A program made the position numbers and the translations under genes. 64,000 nt of DNA from Agapanthus africanus (Eukaryota; Streptophyta; Magnoliopsida; Asparagales; Amaryllidaceae): positions 563,028,315 to 563,092,314 of the forward strand of contig CM057346.1 in assembly GCA_030015575.1 (NCBI GenBank), given 5' to 3'. A model generated the notes under the pieces. The model searched no databases. It was not told where the DNA came from and saw only the letters and a list, made by a program, of their open reading frames with translations. Of the stretch, positions 1 through 9,772 are shown one piece after another (position 1 is the stretch's first letter; each line of letters starts with the position of its first letter).

Positions 1-720
1 TGATCTTTGGACAATCAAAGCACCTTCATAGAACTCTCAGGATTTTAAATCCGTACCAAGGGTTTTTTCCTTTTTTTTTAACAAGAACCCATTTTTCTTC
101 AAGTTCTTCAACAAGAACAGAAAACCATCTAATTTTCAAACTGTAGATCTCTTAGGGTTTCTCTGATCTTTTAGGGAGATGATGATGTCGGTTGTTTTCC
201 ATGGAATTTAATTCCATCCCCAAGGAGCTCTGGCTCTGGAACAAAATTTTCTGGGAATTTAATTCCCTTTTTCAAAAAGGAATTTAATTCCTATGAAGAA
301 CTAAGTTATTCCCATGGGGACTTCTTGGGGTTTCCTTGCCCTGAGTTGTCTCCTTCACATCCAAGTTTACAATGTTGCTCTCTGGGAATTTAATTCCCTT
401 GATTCTGTTTGATTTATCACAGAGTCCAAGATGGATCTGTCTTTTAGGGGAATGTGTAGGGTCACTTGAAACCTACTGCCTATTTAATGAGAATCTTCCC
501 TTTGTCTCATTATAATTGCTTGGCCTCATTATTAACGAGCCGTCATCCTGATTCTGTGGGACCCATGTGTTTTGTAGCCAATGGTCCCATAAATAAAAAT
601 CTGCTGTCGTTTTCTTCAACTGTCTTTATATACATATATATATATTTATACTCATATATATATATATATATATTGCTGGCTTCGCTTTTGACAGTTTTCC
701 TTTATTTTATTTCAGGTACA
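1..720 (+). promoter_or_regulatory. Upstream region and 5' leader of the antisense gene of element A
   Basis: No gene is seen here. The stretch holds four copies of a GGAATTTAATTCC palindrome (near 207, 255, 279 and 386), a TA-rich run (about 630-675), and a pyrimidine-rich tract ending in a splice-acceptor-like TTTCAG at 710-715, directly before GTACA and the ATG at 721. Element D has the same arrangement before its copy of the gene (pyrimidines, TTTTCAG, GTACT, ATG), so a 5'-leader intron ending at 715 is likely. The donor and the promoter would lie further left. Whether bases 1-460 already belong to the 3' LTR of A is unresolved: they do not match the first part of the 5' LTR of A. Confidence 0.5.
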
Positions 721-3700
721 ATGGCTTCCGTTCCGTACTTTCCTTTCACTCGCTCGGAGGCCGCTTTTCCTCAGTCACCATCTGATGAGGAAGTGATGGC
801 GATGATCAGGGCTCATGACCCGAATTGCACCAACTTACTTTTGTGGGGGACCTGGTACGGTCATATCATCCGGGGGCGCCGAAGCTTCCTTTGCGAAGTA
901 CCAACGGAGCCCACCTTTCCATTTCTGCCACTGGACCCACCAAGGACAGTCTTTGCCGTGGAGATGCTGAATTGGACTCCGATGGGGCGGCTCGAGCCTT
1001 CGACGGCTGGTATCCCGAACCATCCGATCCTAGCTATAGATATTTTGGGACGGCGTATTTGTCAGGGTGAGGCCCACCCATGGGGACAAATCTACAAGAT
1101 AGGGCTCACCCCTCGACACCCTACGGGCTACCTTCTCTGGGCTCGTTACATCCTTTCTGCTCATCGCGCGCGGCTGCAGAAGGTCGGGCTTTACCAGGCG
1201 ATGTATGCGTCGCTCTTCCACTACCAATCCCTGCATGTCTGGTGGGTTAAGGCGTTCTTGAACCAGTGGAATCTCCCCACCAACACTTTTCTTCTGGGGG
1301 ACCGAGAGGTTTCGATCTCTTTGGAAGAATTTTATGAGATCTCGGGGCTGCCAATTCGGGGGGCACTTTATGAGGAGTTGCTGCCTCCCGATGAGTACGT
1401 CTTTGAGGTCGAGCCCGCGATCCCCGACGGCTTGTCGAGCGAAAATGTCGTGCGCCACAAGCGTCCGAGTTTGATCAAGGCGTTGGGTATCTTTGACCGG
1501 CTGTTCACAGAATCCGAGGAGCAAGGCGTCACTTTTAAGAGCTTCATCGCTTGCTTCTTTCGCGAGGATGTTCTGTCGAAGACGGCTCCGAAGTTCGCGA
1601 ATATTAATGACCCCTTCGGGTTTGGTCCGAAGAACCTGCCGATTAATGAATCGGATCTACCACAGTACTACATTCCCATTATGTCGTTGGTGTCTTTCGA
1701 ATCCATTGCAGCTCCAGGCATGGATGAGGAGACGTTCTTCATAGGGTTTGTCAGTGTCTGGCTCAGCTGGTTTGTCATCCCCATGCATCGCCGCTTTATG
1801 AGAGTTTCGGTCATCTATCCGGCTCATCGTATAGCTGAGGGGACACGGCTGGCTGTTGGCATCCCGGCACTGGCGCATCTCTATCACGGGTTGGGCGCTG
1901 CAGCTAATACCTCTACCCCTAACGTAGATGTGGTAAACATTTCGCTTCACTACTTCTCGTCTTGGATCGAAATGCACATCTTGGGTGCTTTCGTCAGAGG
2001 CCCGCATTCTACGACGCCTACACCTTCCCGCGACTTATGCGATTAGTGAATGCTTCTGCCTCCGACCTAACTCAATTTAGGGCCATTCGGGCGTTGATTG
2101 CCCCTTATGCTGCTGCTGGCGGATTGGTGTTTACCGACCGAGTTTTATCTCCTCCCTCAGGTCCAGCTCAGCAACTCTGGGACCGGTCAAAAGACAATGT
2201 GCCTTCTTTAAGGCCCCGGGAGGCCGCGCACTTGTATTCAATTAGGCCAGGCTATCTGGTATTTCGTAAGGATAGTGCGGCCCTTTTCATGCGGTACAAC
2301 CCGCATCGCTTCGCTCGGCAGCTTGGATATGACCAGGGCGTTCCTTTCGAAGCTTTTGTAGTTGCGCCGGTCCCCTCACTCGAAGCCGTTCATGATGCGG
2401 CTCACCATTTCGTGAGGTTGAACACCGACTCCCATTTCATGATCCCTGAAGCTGACCATCTTCCCCGGTGCGTGGGATCGTTCACGGGTTGGTACCTTCA
2501 TCGGGTCAATCCGATTATTGTTGAGGAGAGAAGGGTACTCCTTGGCCATGGTGCCTCTACTCAGGTTCCGGTTACAGGAGCTACGCTGCGACTGCGCGCC
2601 CCGGTCCGCTTTCCTCTGAGGGATACCGGTATCGCGCTTATTCCGGGAGAGTCGGGAGTAGACTTCACTCCCATGGGTGGAACCACCACCCGTAGCGTCG
2701 ACAATGGCCGTGTCATCTTCAGTTGTGGCGCCAAGCGAGGGTGATAGGGACGAGGGTGTTGAAGGTGACGTGGGCCGGCGCCGCACTAAGGCTCCACGGG
2801 GGAAGAAACGGTCGTTTCGGCTGCTGGTTCTGGATCTAAGAGGCGGAGAAGGGTGGCCACCAACTTACTTGATTCCTTAGCGGAGTCTGAGCCCATACTT
2901 CCAGATGAACCGTTGGTCGTGCAAGAGTCGGACGCTGGTCTTCTCTTCCCGGGTTCGGCTGCCGAGGAAGCCGCAGAATTGGCTGAGGCCATAAGACGTT
3001 CTAAAGATGAATCTCAGAATGTAAGGGTTCCGAAGAAACCCTATCCTGCCGTAATCTTCTATGAAGACCCCTCATGGATCCGGCGTCGGTTTATTGGCCC
3101 TTTGGAGGAATGGGGAGAAGGGGCCCTGAAGCAGGCCGCTTCGGAGGATGCTGCGGACGCGCTTTCCTTATGGACCGGCGGCCACGAGTCTACCCTCGAA
3201 CCCCGGCGAGCACGCCTCCTTGAGAAAGAGCATCGGCTTGAAGAAGCCATATTGAAGGCTTCCTTACGCATTGGTATGTTTTTATACTTCTTTGTAGCAT
3301 TTCAGATTGTTTACACCTGTATGTATGTATCATTATTCTTGCGTGAATTGTGCAGAGTCTTCAGCGATCGGGGAGGTTCCTGCTGGCTTGTTGAAGATAG
3401 AGCCTATTGACATTCCCAATGAAACATTGCTCGATGTGGAGGGGGTTGACGAGGCTGCTCCTCTTACAATAGAGCCTCCGGTGGCGGTTCTTGATCACGG
3501 AGCACTCGCTCCTTTGGGAGAGGCTCCTTTGGGAAAGGCTCCTTTGGTGGTCGCCGCCCCAACGACTCTTCCTGAGGGCGGCCCAGAGGCTGGGATGGAG
3601 GTAGTCGGGACTACCCTCCCTTTGTTGGAGCCCGAGGTCACGGCGGTGGCCGTTGAAGCTGCTATCCCCCCAGCTCAAAATGGGAGGAATGTCGAAGGTA

Positions 3701-4844
3701 ACCCTTTATACTTTAAACTAGTAGTCTTTCTGTTACCTGAACTCTTTTGCCTTTTCAGAATTGCGTGGGCTGGCAGCCTCTATTGCCGATCTGTCTCCTC
3801 GGCAATCCTTCCAGCGTCTGCTGGAGATGGCCGCTCCGCAGGCGATATCTCCTCAACGCATCGTCCTCTCGTCTGGGCAAGGTTAGTGTCGCTCACCATC
3901 ATTTTATAGCATTGTTGTTACCTTGCGGAATAACATTGATGTTCTTTTCAGTTCTGGAGGCTGATGACGAGGTTGAGGTCCTCGAAGGGCCAGGGGAACC
4001 TTCTGCCCCCTCTTGCATGACTGTGGGTAAGTGACGTCTCAATATGGTCCCACTTGTTCCTTTGCTTAAGAGTTTCACTGACATTTTTCAAATCTGAACA
4101 GCCTTGCCAGCTCCCACAGGGCTAGAGTCGCATATCACCATGCCACCCGGTCCTTATGCTTTGCGAGCCTCAGAACGCCTGGCCAAGTTAAGCCTTGTCT
4201 CCCTGTCGTCTTTGATCGAGGAGCTTCGTGCTAGCAGCGCAATCACAGCTAAAGCATTTGCTGTCGAAGCTAACGGTTCTCTTCCTTTTCTTGCCACCTA
4301 CCATAGCGAAGAGGTGGTGCGAGTCTGGGTGGAGTTCTGTCGGCGGGTGGAGGCTTGCTTGCACGCACTTGAGTGTTCCCGCCTTTCTTCGGAGGCCATA
4401 GCTGCAAAGGCAGACTTGCGGAGGCTGATAGAGCGGTGTGCAGCGAACATGGTGTCATGCGAGAAGAGGCTCGGCCGCAAATTCTCGGAGAGGGAGCTGG
4501 CCTCTAAGGCACTGAGCGAGCTCCAAACCAACCTTACAGCTAAAGCCAATAAAGCGTATGAACTCTGGCGAGTACTTCAAGAGTCTATCAAAGAGGTGGT
4601 GGCCCTCGATAAAGCTGCCGTGTTCACTCGCGAAAGGGTTGAGGCTCACAAGGCTACCGAGAAAGAGCTCGAAGGCCGGCTTGCCTCGTATCAGGCCCAG
4701 CAGGCTCAGGCGGAGGTCCGTCTTCAGGCGATACTGAATCATGAAGCCATGATCCAGCAAAAGAAGGATGAGCTAGTAAAATTGCTAAATCGCCCGCCGG
4801 CCAGAAGACTTGTACAATTTTTTTTCTTTTGTACATACTCCTGA
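721..4844 (+). pseudogene. Antisense plant-mobile-domain gene carried by Tat element A (five exons, frameshifted)
   Basis: The gene runs opposite to gag-pol of A. From the ATG at 721, residues 1-425 resemble the plant mobile domain (aminotransferase-like) family; the clearest block is around residues 173-214, with VWWVKAFLNQWNLP and SLEEFYEISGLP. The last exon (4102-4844) encodes about 247 residues rich in Ala, Glu, Leu and Lys that look like coiled coil. Four short GT-AG introns fit: 3274-3355, 3698-3758, 3882-3951 and 4027-4101, and each junction keeps the frame. The frame is broken near 1990 and at least twice between 2677 and 2860, so no intact product is made. Extra antisense ORFs are known in Tat-lineage elements. 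A host origin for the domain and a role against host silencing are inference. Confidence 0.8.
3274..3355 (+). other. Intron 1 of the antisense gene coding region
   Basis: The donor is G/GTATGT and the acceptor TGTGCAG. Removing these 82 bases joins an isoleucine codon through a split GAG to the downstream frame, whereas reading through reaches a stop. Three more introns of 61-75 bases follow at 3698-3758, 3882-3951 and 4027-4101, with donors GTAACC, GTTAGT and GTAAGT and with TTTTCAG or CTGAACAG acceptors. All are GT-AG and AT-richer than the exons. Confidence 0.75.
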
Positions 4845-4940
4845 ATGAGAGTATATATTTTTTTTGTTTTTTCATGAATTGTACTTTGTATCCATTTTGG
4901 TTTATGAATAAAAAACATATTTTTCTTCTCAATGGTGTTT
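4845..4940 (+). terminator. Likely 3' end and poly(A) signal of the antisense gene
   Basis: The sequence is T-rich and has an AATAAA hexamer at 4907-4912 inside TATGAATAAAAAAC, about 65 bases after the stop codon. This is the usual layout of a plant polyadenylation region and supports a real plus-strand transcription unit ending here. Confidence 0.5.
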
Positions 4941-4944
4941 CCCT

Positions 4945-5235
4945 TTTAATTGAATTTGTTCTGCGGACAGTTTATCTTGGTCTCTTTGCAGGGCAGCGAC
5001 GGCTTAGAATTCAGGGTTAAGATCTGCCTCCTAAGACTTTTGAGCTTTATGAGCCGTGAGGGTCTTATAAAGAGTTTTTCTTCCTACAGGTCGAGAGGAT
5101 CCCGTAGGTGTAAGTTCTCCTTAAGAATCGTGAGGATTCTTAAGCGGGTTTTCCCTTGGGAGTCGTAAGGATCTCATAAGAGAGTTTTCTTCCCTACAAG
5201 TCGTGAGGACCCGCGAGTGCTGGGTGCGGTCGCCC
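4945..5235. repeat. Degenerate short tandem repeats (GTCGTGAGGATC type)
   Basis: Imperfect units of roughly 35-45 bases share the core AGTCGTRAGGATCTCATAAG and are separated by TTTTCTCCTT-like spacers. The same family recurs at 7700-8258. Each unit contains a small inverted pair such as CTTAAGAATCGTGAGGATTCTTAAG. No coding sequence is seen. Confidence 0.6.
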
Positions 5236-5289
5236 TTATCCGTATTTCATGGGGTCAAGGGTTGCTTTGGGATGTTTTCCAGGGTACCG

Positions 5290-5745
5290 TAGTGTAAAGA
5301 CATCGCGGTCGAGGTTAAGGACATCATAGTCCGTGGCTTTAAGGACTCCACAGTCCGCTGTTAGTTTTAAGACATCACGGTCAAGGTTAAGGACATCATA
5401 GTCCGTGGATTTAAGGACTCCACGGTCCGACGTTAGTTTTAAGACATCACAGTCAAGGTTAAGGACATCATAGTCCGTGGATTTAAGGACTCCACAGTCC
5501 AATGCTAGTTTTAAGACATCGCGGTCAAGGTTAAAGACATCATAGTCCGTGGATTTAAGGACTCCACAGTCCGATGCTAGTTGTAAGACATCGCGGTCAA
5601 GGTTAAGGACATCATAGTCCATGGATTTAAGGACTCCACAGTCCGATGCTAGTTTTAAGATATCACGGTCAAGGTTAAGGACATCATAGTCCTTGGATTT
5701 AAGGACTCCACAGTCCGATGTGTGGTTACTGGGACCCGTCACCTC
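5290..5745. repeat. 72-bp tandem repeat array, about six copies
   Basis: The unit starts TTAGTTTTAAGACATC, runs through GGTTAAGGACATCATAGTCC, and ends in TTTAAGGACTCCACAGTCC. Starts at 5361 and 5433 give a period of 72. Because 72 is a multiple of 3, the minus strand stays open over 168 codons with a repeated peptide (DYDVLNLDRDVLKL type). I regard this as a by-product of the period, not a gene. A 48-bp version of the unit lies in the 5' LTR of A at 18700-19080. Confidence 0.85.
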
Positions 5746-5918
5746 TTTAAATACGTTGAGGAATTACAACGACAAATATCAAAGGAGTGAAGAGATGTAC
5801 CCTTGAACCAAGGTAAAATCAGTCTAGAATCATCATGGTTGATCGTTAGTTTTAAGACATTACGGTCGAGGTTAAGGACATCATAGTCTGTGGATTTTAA
5901 GGACTCCACAGTCCAATG
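5746..5918. other. Conserved LTR-type block beside the repeat arrays
   Basis: From about 5725 the sequence GGGACCCGTCACCTCT...GACAAATATCAAAGGAGTG...ACCCTTGAACC matches the 5' LTR of A at 19079-19170 and, with some changes, the LTR of B at 24829-24905. A further partial repeat unit (TTAGTTTTAAGACATT) follows at 5846. No gene is seen. Confidence 0.6.
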
Positions 5919-6890
5919 TTTGCTCTGGATGCTTCACACGGGTTCACTGCCGTGCTTGGCGAGGACCAGGCTCCGCTCTGGATGCTTCACACGGGTTCAT
6001 TGCCGTGCTCTGCGAGGATCAGGATCCGCTCTGGACATTTTCCACGGGGTCAAAGAGTGGCGTTATCCACGTTCCACGTGACCAGGAATTTTACACTAGA
6101 TGCGTCACATGGGTTCACTGCCGTGTTTGGCGAGGACCAGGCTCCACTCTGGATGCTTCACACGGGTTCACTGCCGTACTCTGCGAGGACCAGGATCCGC
6201 TCTGGACGTTTTCCACGGGGTCAAAGAGTGACGTTATCCGCGTTCCACGTGACCAGGAATTTTGCTCTGGATGCTTCCCACGAGTTCACTGCCGTGATCG
6301 GCGAAGACCAGGCTCCGCTCTGGATGCTTCACACGGGTTCACTGTCGTGCTCTGCAAGGACCAGGATCCGCTCTGGACGTTTTCCACGGGGTCAGAAGTG
6401 ACATAACCCGCGTTCCACGTAGCCAGGAATTTTGCTCTGGATACTTCCCACGGGTTCACTGCCGTGTTCGGCGAGGATCAGGCTCCGCTCTGGATGCTTC
6501 ACACGGGTTCACTGCCGTGCTCTGCGAGGACCAGGATCCGCTCTGGACGTTTTCCACGGGGTCAGAAGTGACATAATCCGCATTCCACGTAGCCAGGAAT
6601 TTTGCTCTGGATGCTTCCCACGGGTTCACTACTGTGTTCGGCGAGGACCAGACTCCGCTCTGGATGTTTTCCATGGGGTCAGGAGTGACATAATCCGCGT
6701 TCCACGTAGCCAGGAATTTTGCTCTGGATGCTTCCTACGAGTTCACTGCCATGTTCGACGAAGACCAGGCTCCGCTCTGGATGCTTCACACGGGTTCACT
6801 GCCGTGCTCTGCGAGGACCAGGCTCCGCTCTGGACGTTTTCCACGGGGTCAGAAGTGACATAATCCACGTTCCACATAGCCAGGAAGGGT
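5919..6890. repeat. 170-bp higher-order tandem repeat
   Basis: The unit begins TTTGCTCTGGATGCTTCCC. Starts at about 5919, 6089, 6261, 6431, 6601 and 6718 give periods near 170, with one shortened unit of 117. Each unit is itself made of three related sub-units of about 53-60 bases with the core CTCTGGATGCTTCACACGGG and a closing segment CGTTCCACGTGACCAGGAA. Open frames on both strands across it look like products of the periodicity. Confidence 0.85.
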
Positions 6891-7194
6891 TGACTTTATC
6901 CGCATTTCACGGAGTCGGAATTTGACACTCGGTCATCTGTACACCGCCGAGTCATGGAACTAGGAGTTGCCGCTGTTCCGCTTTACTTGATGTTGTGTCT
7001 GCTGCAATGAGACGAACGTCGAGATGATCTCTAGGTTATCTGTGAACCGTCGAGATTCGGCTTCTTCTTATAATGAAACCTGGGGGAAGGAGTATGATCC
7101 CTTCTTTGTTTGCGCCCCTGGATTGTATACAGGGATTGATGTAACATCACCTGTAGGGCATAAATTTCATTTTTATTTTATTTCTTTTTCCGCG
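6891..7194. other. Unassigned spacer in the 3' region of A
   Basis: I see no gene. At 7109-7170 the sequence GGATTGTATACAGGGATTGATG...CCTGTAGGGC resembles the conserved LTR tail (GGATTGTATACGGAGACTAA...CCGTAGGGC at 18497-18540), so this is probably an old LTR-derived duplication. Confidence 0.4.
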
Positions 7195-7500
7195 ATGCTC
7201 TATCATTTCAGCTTTTATATCGCGAAGGTCGCGATCGCCCCATCATTTCGGCTATTTTTCGCGGTGCCCAATCATTTCGGCTATTTATTTTATTTTTACT
7301 CGCTGCTTTTTATTGCGAGTTGCCCAATCATTTCGGCTATTTTTCATGCATACATTTTTACTTGCTGCTTTTTATTGCAAGTTGCTCCATCATTTCGGCT
7401 ATTTTTCATGCATACATTTTTACTTGCTGCTTTTTATTGCAAGTTGCCCCATCATTTCGGCTATTTCATATGCACTTTTAGCTCGCTGATTTTTATCGCG
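7195..7500. repeat. 62-bp tandem repeat (CATCATTTCGGCTATTT)
   Basis: Units containing CATCATTTCGGCTATTTTTC, TGCATACATTTTTACTTGCT and GCTTTTTATTGC recur with a period of 62 (TTGCCCAAT 7320, TTGCTCCAT 7382, TTGCCCCAT 7444), with older, diverged units to the left from about 7200. A plus-strand open frame across it (7024-7605) looks like a repeat artefact. Confidence 0.8.
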
Positions 7501-7504
7501 AGTG

Positions 7505-7690
7505 TAGAACTTGGAGTCTGGTGCCAATCTCAGTATCAGCATCGCTACAACTGGAATATTGCCAGGAGCGAATCATCATTTGCCATGAAAGGACTTGGAA
7601 TTTGATACCGTTTCAGGCATCATCATCGCTACAATTGGGATATTGCCAGGAGAGAATCATCATTTGCCTTTGTCGATGTCGAACAAAGGG
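7505..7690. repeat. Two-copy direct repeat of about 95 bp
   Basis: The segments CATCGCTACAACTGGAATATTGCC...GAATCATCATTTGCC (ending 7583) and CATCATCGCTACAATTGGGATATTGCC...GAATCATCATTTGCC (ending 7668) are near copies in the same orientation. No coding sense is evident. Confidence 0.65.
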
Positions 7691-7699
7691 GGCTTAGTA

Positions 7700-8257
7700 G
7701 ACAGGGTTAGGGTCCTGTCGACTAAGGCTTTTGACTTCATGAGCCGTAAGGGTCTCACAAAGGTATTTCTCCCTACAAGTCGTGAGGATCTCGTAGGTGT
7801 GTTTTCTCCTTGGGAATCATGAGGATTCCTAAGTGCATGTCCCCCTGTAAGTCGTAAGGATCTTACAAAAGGGTTTTCTCCTTATAAGTCGAGAGGGATT
7901 ACAAGGGTTGTTCACCGTACGAACATATCCCTAGTCACGGATAGGACTTGGTTAGGGAAATGTTTATTCGCGCGCGTGGATTGTATACAAGGGTCAGTTT
8001 TGAGCCACTTATAGGGAAATATCGAAGGTTGTGGGGGGGTTGCTTAAGAACAGGTTCAGGTCTCTGTAACTTAAGACTTTCAAATCTTATGAGCCGTAAG
8101 GGTCCCATAAGAGAGTTCTCCTTACGAGTTGTGAGGATCTCGCAAGTGTGATTTCTCCTTAGGAGTGGTGAGGATTCCTAAGTGTGTTGCTCTCTAATGA
8201 GTCGTAAGGATCTCACGCAGGTGGTTTCTCCTCACAAGGTCGTGAGGACCCTGTAAG
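7700..8257. repeat. Degenerate tandem repeats, second block of the GTCGTGAGGAT family
   Basis: About a dozen imperfect units show the same core as at 4945-5235 (for example GAGCCGTAAGGGTCTCAC, AGTCGTGAGGATCTCGTAGG). The arms of many units are inverted around the AAG/GAG centre, so each could fold into a small hairpin. It lies between two other repeat blocks of element A. Confidence 0.6.
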
Positions 8258-8520
8258 TATCTTTTAACGAGGTTGCGCCCTTTCGGGTTTTCACAAACAC
8301 TCGCTGGTAGCTCTGCTGTTTTTACTCACGGAGCCCTTTCGGGTTTTCATCCATGCCCATTTTGCTTATGGACGTACCGTTTTTTCTTTTCTTCTTTTTT
8401 TTTAACGAGGTTGCGCCCTTTTGGGTTTTCAAAAGACTCGCCGGTAGCCCTGCTGTTTTTACTCACGGAGCCCTTTCGGGTTTTCATCCGTGCCCATTTT
8501 GCTTATGGACATACCGTTTT
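8258..8520. repeat. Two-copy 146-bp direct repeat
   Basis: Both copies begin AACGAGGTTGCGCCCTTTYGGG (8258 and 8404) and run through CTGCTGTTTTTACTCACGGAGC, CCTTTCGGGTTTTCATCC and GCCCATTTTGCTTATGGAC to a T-rich end. Apart from the T-tract the two are close to identical. Confidence 0.8.
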
Positions 8521-8785
8521 TATTTTTTTTATTTTTTTTATTCTCTTTTTTTTATCGGTTTTGAGATGCTGCAATCCACCGTAGTTTATCGACATCTCGG
8601 TAAACAGCTAGTTTTAGGACGTAGTGGTCCGTCGTTAGTTTAAGGACGTTTCGGTCCGCTGTTAGTTTAAGGACGTTTCGGTCCGCTGTTGAAGAAGGTC
8701 GGTTACTACTTATAGAGTTCGGGCTTAGGAAGATAGCGAGCGAACACGGTCGTCGTCATCTGTCGTTGACCCAGGCCTCGACCCG
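8521..8785. repeat. T-rich tract and short GTTAGTTTAAGGACG repeats
   Basis: After a long T-rich run (8521-8550), units of about 30 bases (GTTAGTTTAAGGACGTTTCGGTCCGCT) repeat two to three times at 8620-8690. The unit contains AGGAC...GTCC inverted arms and looks like a shortened relative of the 48/72-bp repeats. Confidence 0.55.
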
Positions 8786-9670
8786 TCAAGCGTAGTATTT
8801 TTTCAGGAAGCGGCCATTTATTGGTCTGAAAGGTCTTTCACCATGCATGTCCATAAGTAAGTAGGCTCCACCCTGGTAGACCTTGTCTATGATGTACGGG
8901 CCTTCATAGTTCGGCTCGAATTTTTCCCGCTTGGCGTGATTGGGGACCATAGGTCTTTTGACCACTAGTATGAGTTCGCCTTGGCGGAATGTCCTCGGCC
9001 TAGTCAATCTTTCATATGAGCGCGTCATCTTTGCTTTATAAGCCTCCAGATTTTGTTGCGCTATGAGCCAGGTTTCATCAAGGGCATCAAGCTCCTCAAG
9101 CCGAAGGTGAGCATTTTCTTCGTCTGTCAGCTCGTAGTGGACTGCCACTCATGGAGAGGGTAACTCTATCTCGAGGGGGAGTACTGCTTCTGTACCGAAT
9201 ACCAACACATATGGCGTTGTGTTCGTGGTCTTCTTGAACGTAGTTCGATACGCCCATAGAGCTTCTTGCAGTCCCTCATGCCAGTCCTTCTTATTTCGAG
9301 ACACCTTCTTCTTCACGATCTTCGTCAAGGTCTTGTTGAAAGCCTCAGCTAGACCGTTAGCTCGGGGATTATAGACCAATGAATATCTCCAGTCTATGTT
9401 ATGTTGTTGCGCGAAGCGACTGATCTTGTGGCTTCTGTAGGCTGGCCCGTTATCGGAGATGATCCGTCGCGGAGTTCCAAACCGATAAATGACGTGCGTC
9501 TTGAAGAAATGGAGGATATTTTCTGTCTTCACTTCCCTCAGCGGTGTTGCTTCTGCCCATTTGGAGAAGTAGTCAGTTGTCGCCAAGATGAAACGATGTT
9601 CTCTGGACGATGCTGGTTCAATAGGGCCGACTATGTCAGTTCCCCACATTTCGAATGGCCAGCTAACCAC
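8786..9670 (-). pseudogene. Integrase core and C-terminal domain of Tat element A
   Basis: Integrase inserts element DNA into the host chromosome. The catalytic D, D, E residues are visible in GTDIVG, SDNGPAYRS and NGLAEAFNKT, followed by WAYRTT and the C-terminal block FEPNYEGPYIIDKV with PINGRFLKKYY near the end. An in-frame TGA at 9149-9151, most simply from CGA, separates core and C-terminus. The zinc-binding N-terminus is in the preceding frame. This is the last pol domain; the repeat arrays of A start after 8786. Confidence 0.93.
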
Positions 9671-9772
9671 CGTTGGATGTAGTAGATTTGGATGTTGGTG
9701 GATAAAGTCCCCATGAATCTAGCATGAGTGGCACTGCTTCTCATATTCGAGGCAGTCCTGGATCATCGTGGG

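Noticed and set aside
1..460. 3' LTR of element A
   Set aside because: It shares palindromes with the LTRs but does not match the corresponding outer part of the 5' LTR (20700-21177); it fits better as the upstream region of the antisense gene.
1030..1524. Minus-strand open frame opposite the mobile-domain gene
   Set aside because: It is the shadow of the plus-strand coding sequence and has no family of its own.
5236..5742. 168-codon minus-strand open frame with a repeated DYDVLNLDRDVLKL-type peptide
   Set aside because: It is an exact product of a 72-bp tandem repeat whose period is a multiple of 3; no start context or domain supports a protein.
5290..5745. CRISPR-like array
   Set aside because: The repeats are contiguous without unique spacers, and the context is a plant retrotransposon.
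5890..6925. Overlapping open frames across the 170-bp repeats
   Set aside because: They track the repeat period in several frames and both strands, with no conserved family.
7024..7605. 193-codon plus-strand frame with hydrophobic segments
   Set aside because: Its hydrophobic part is the T-rich 62-bp repeat translated; composition explains it.
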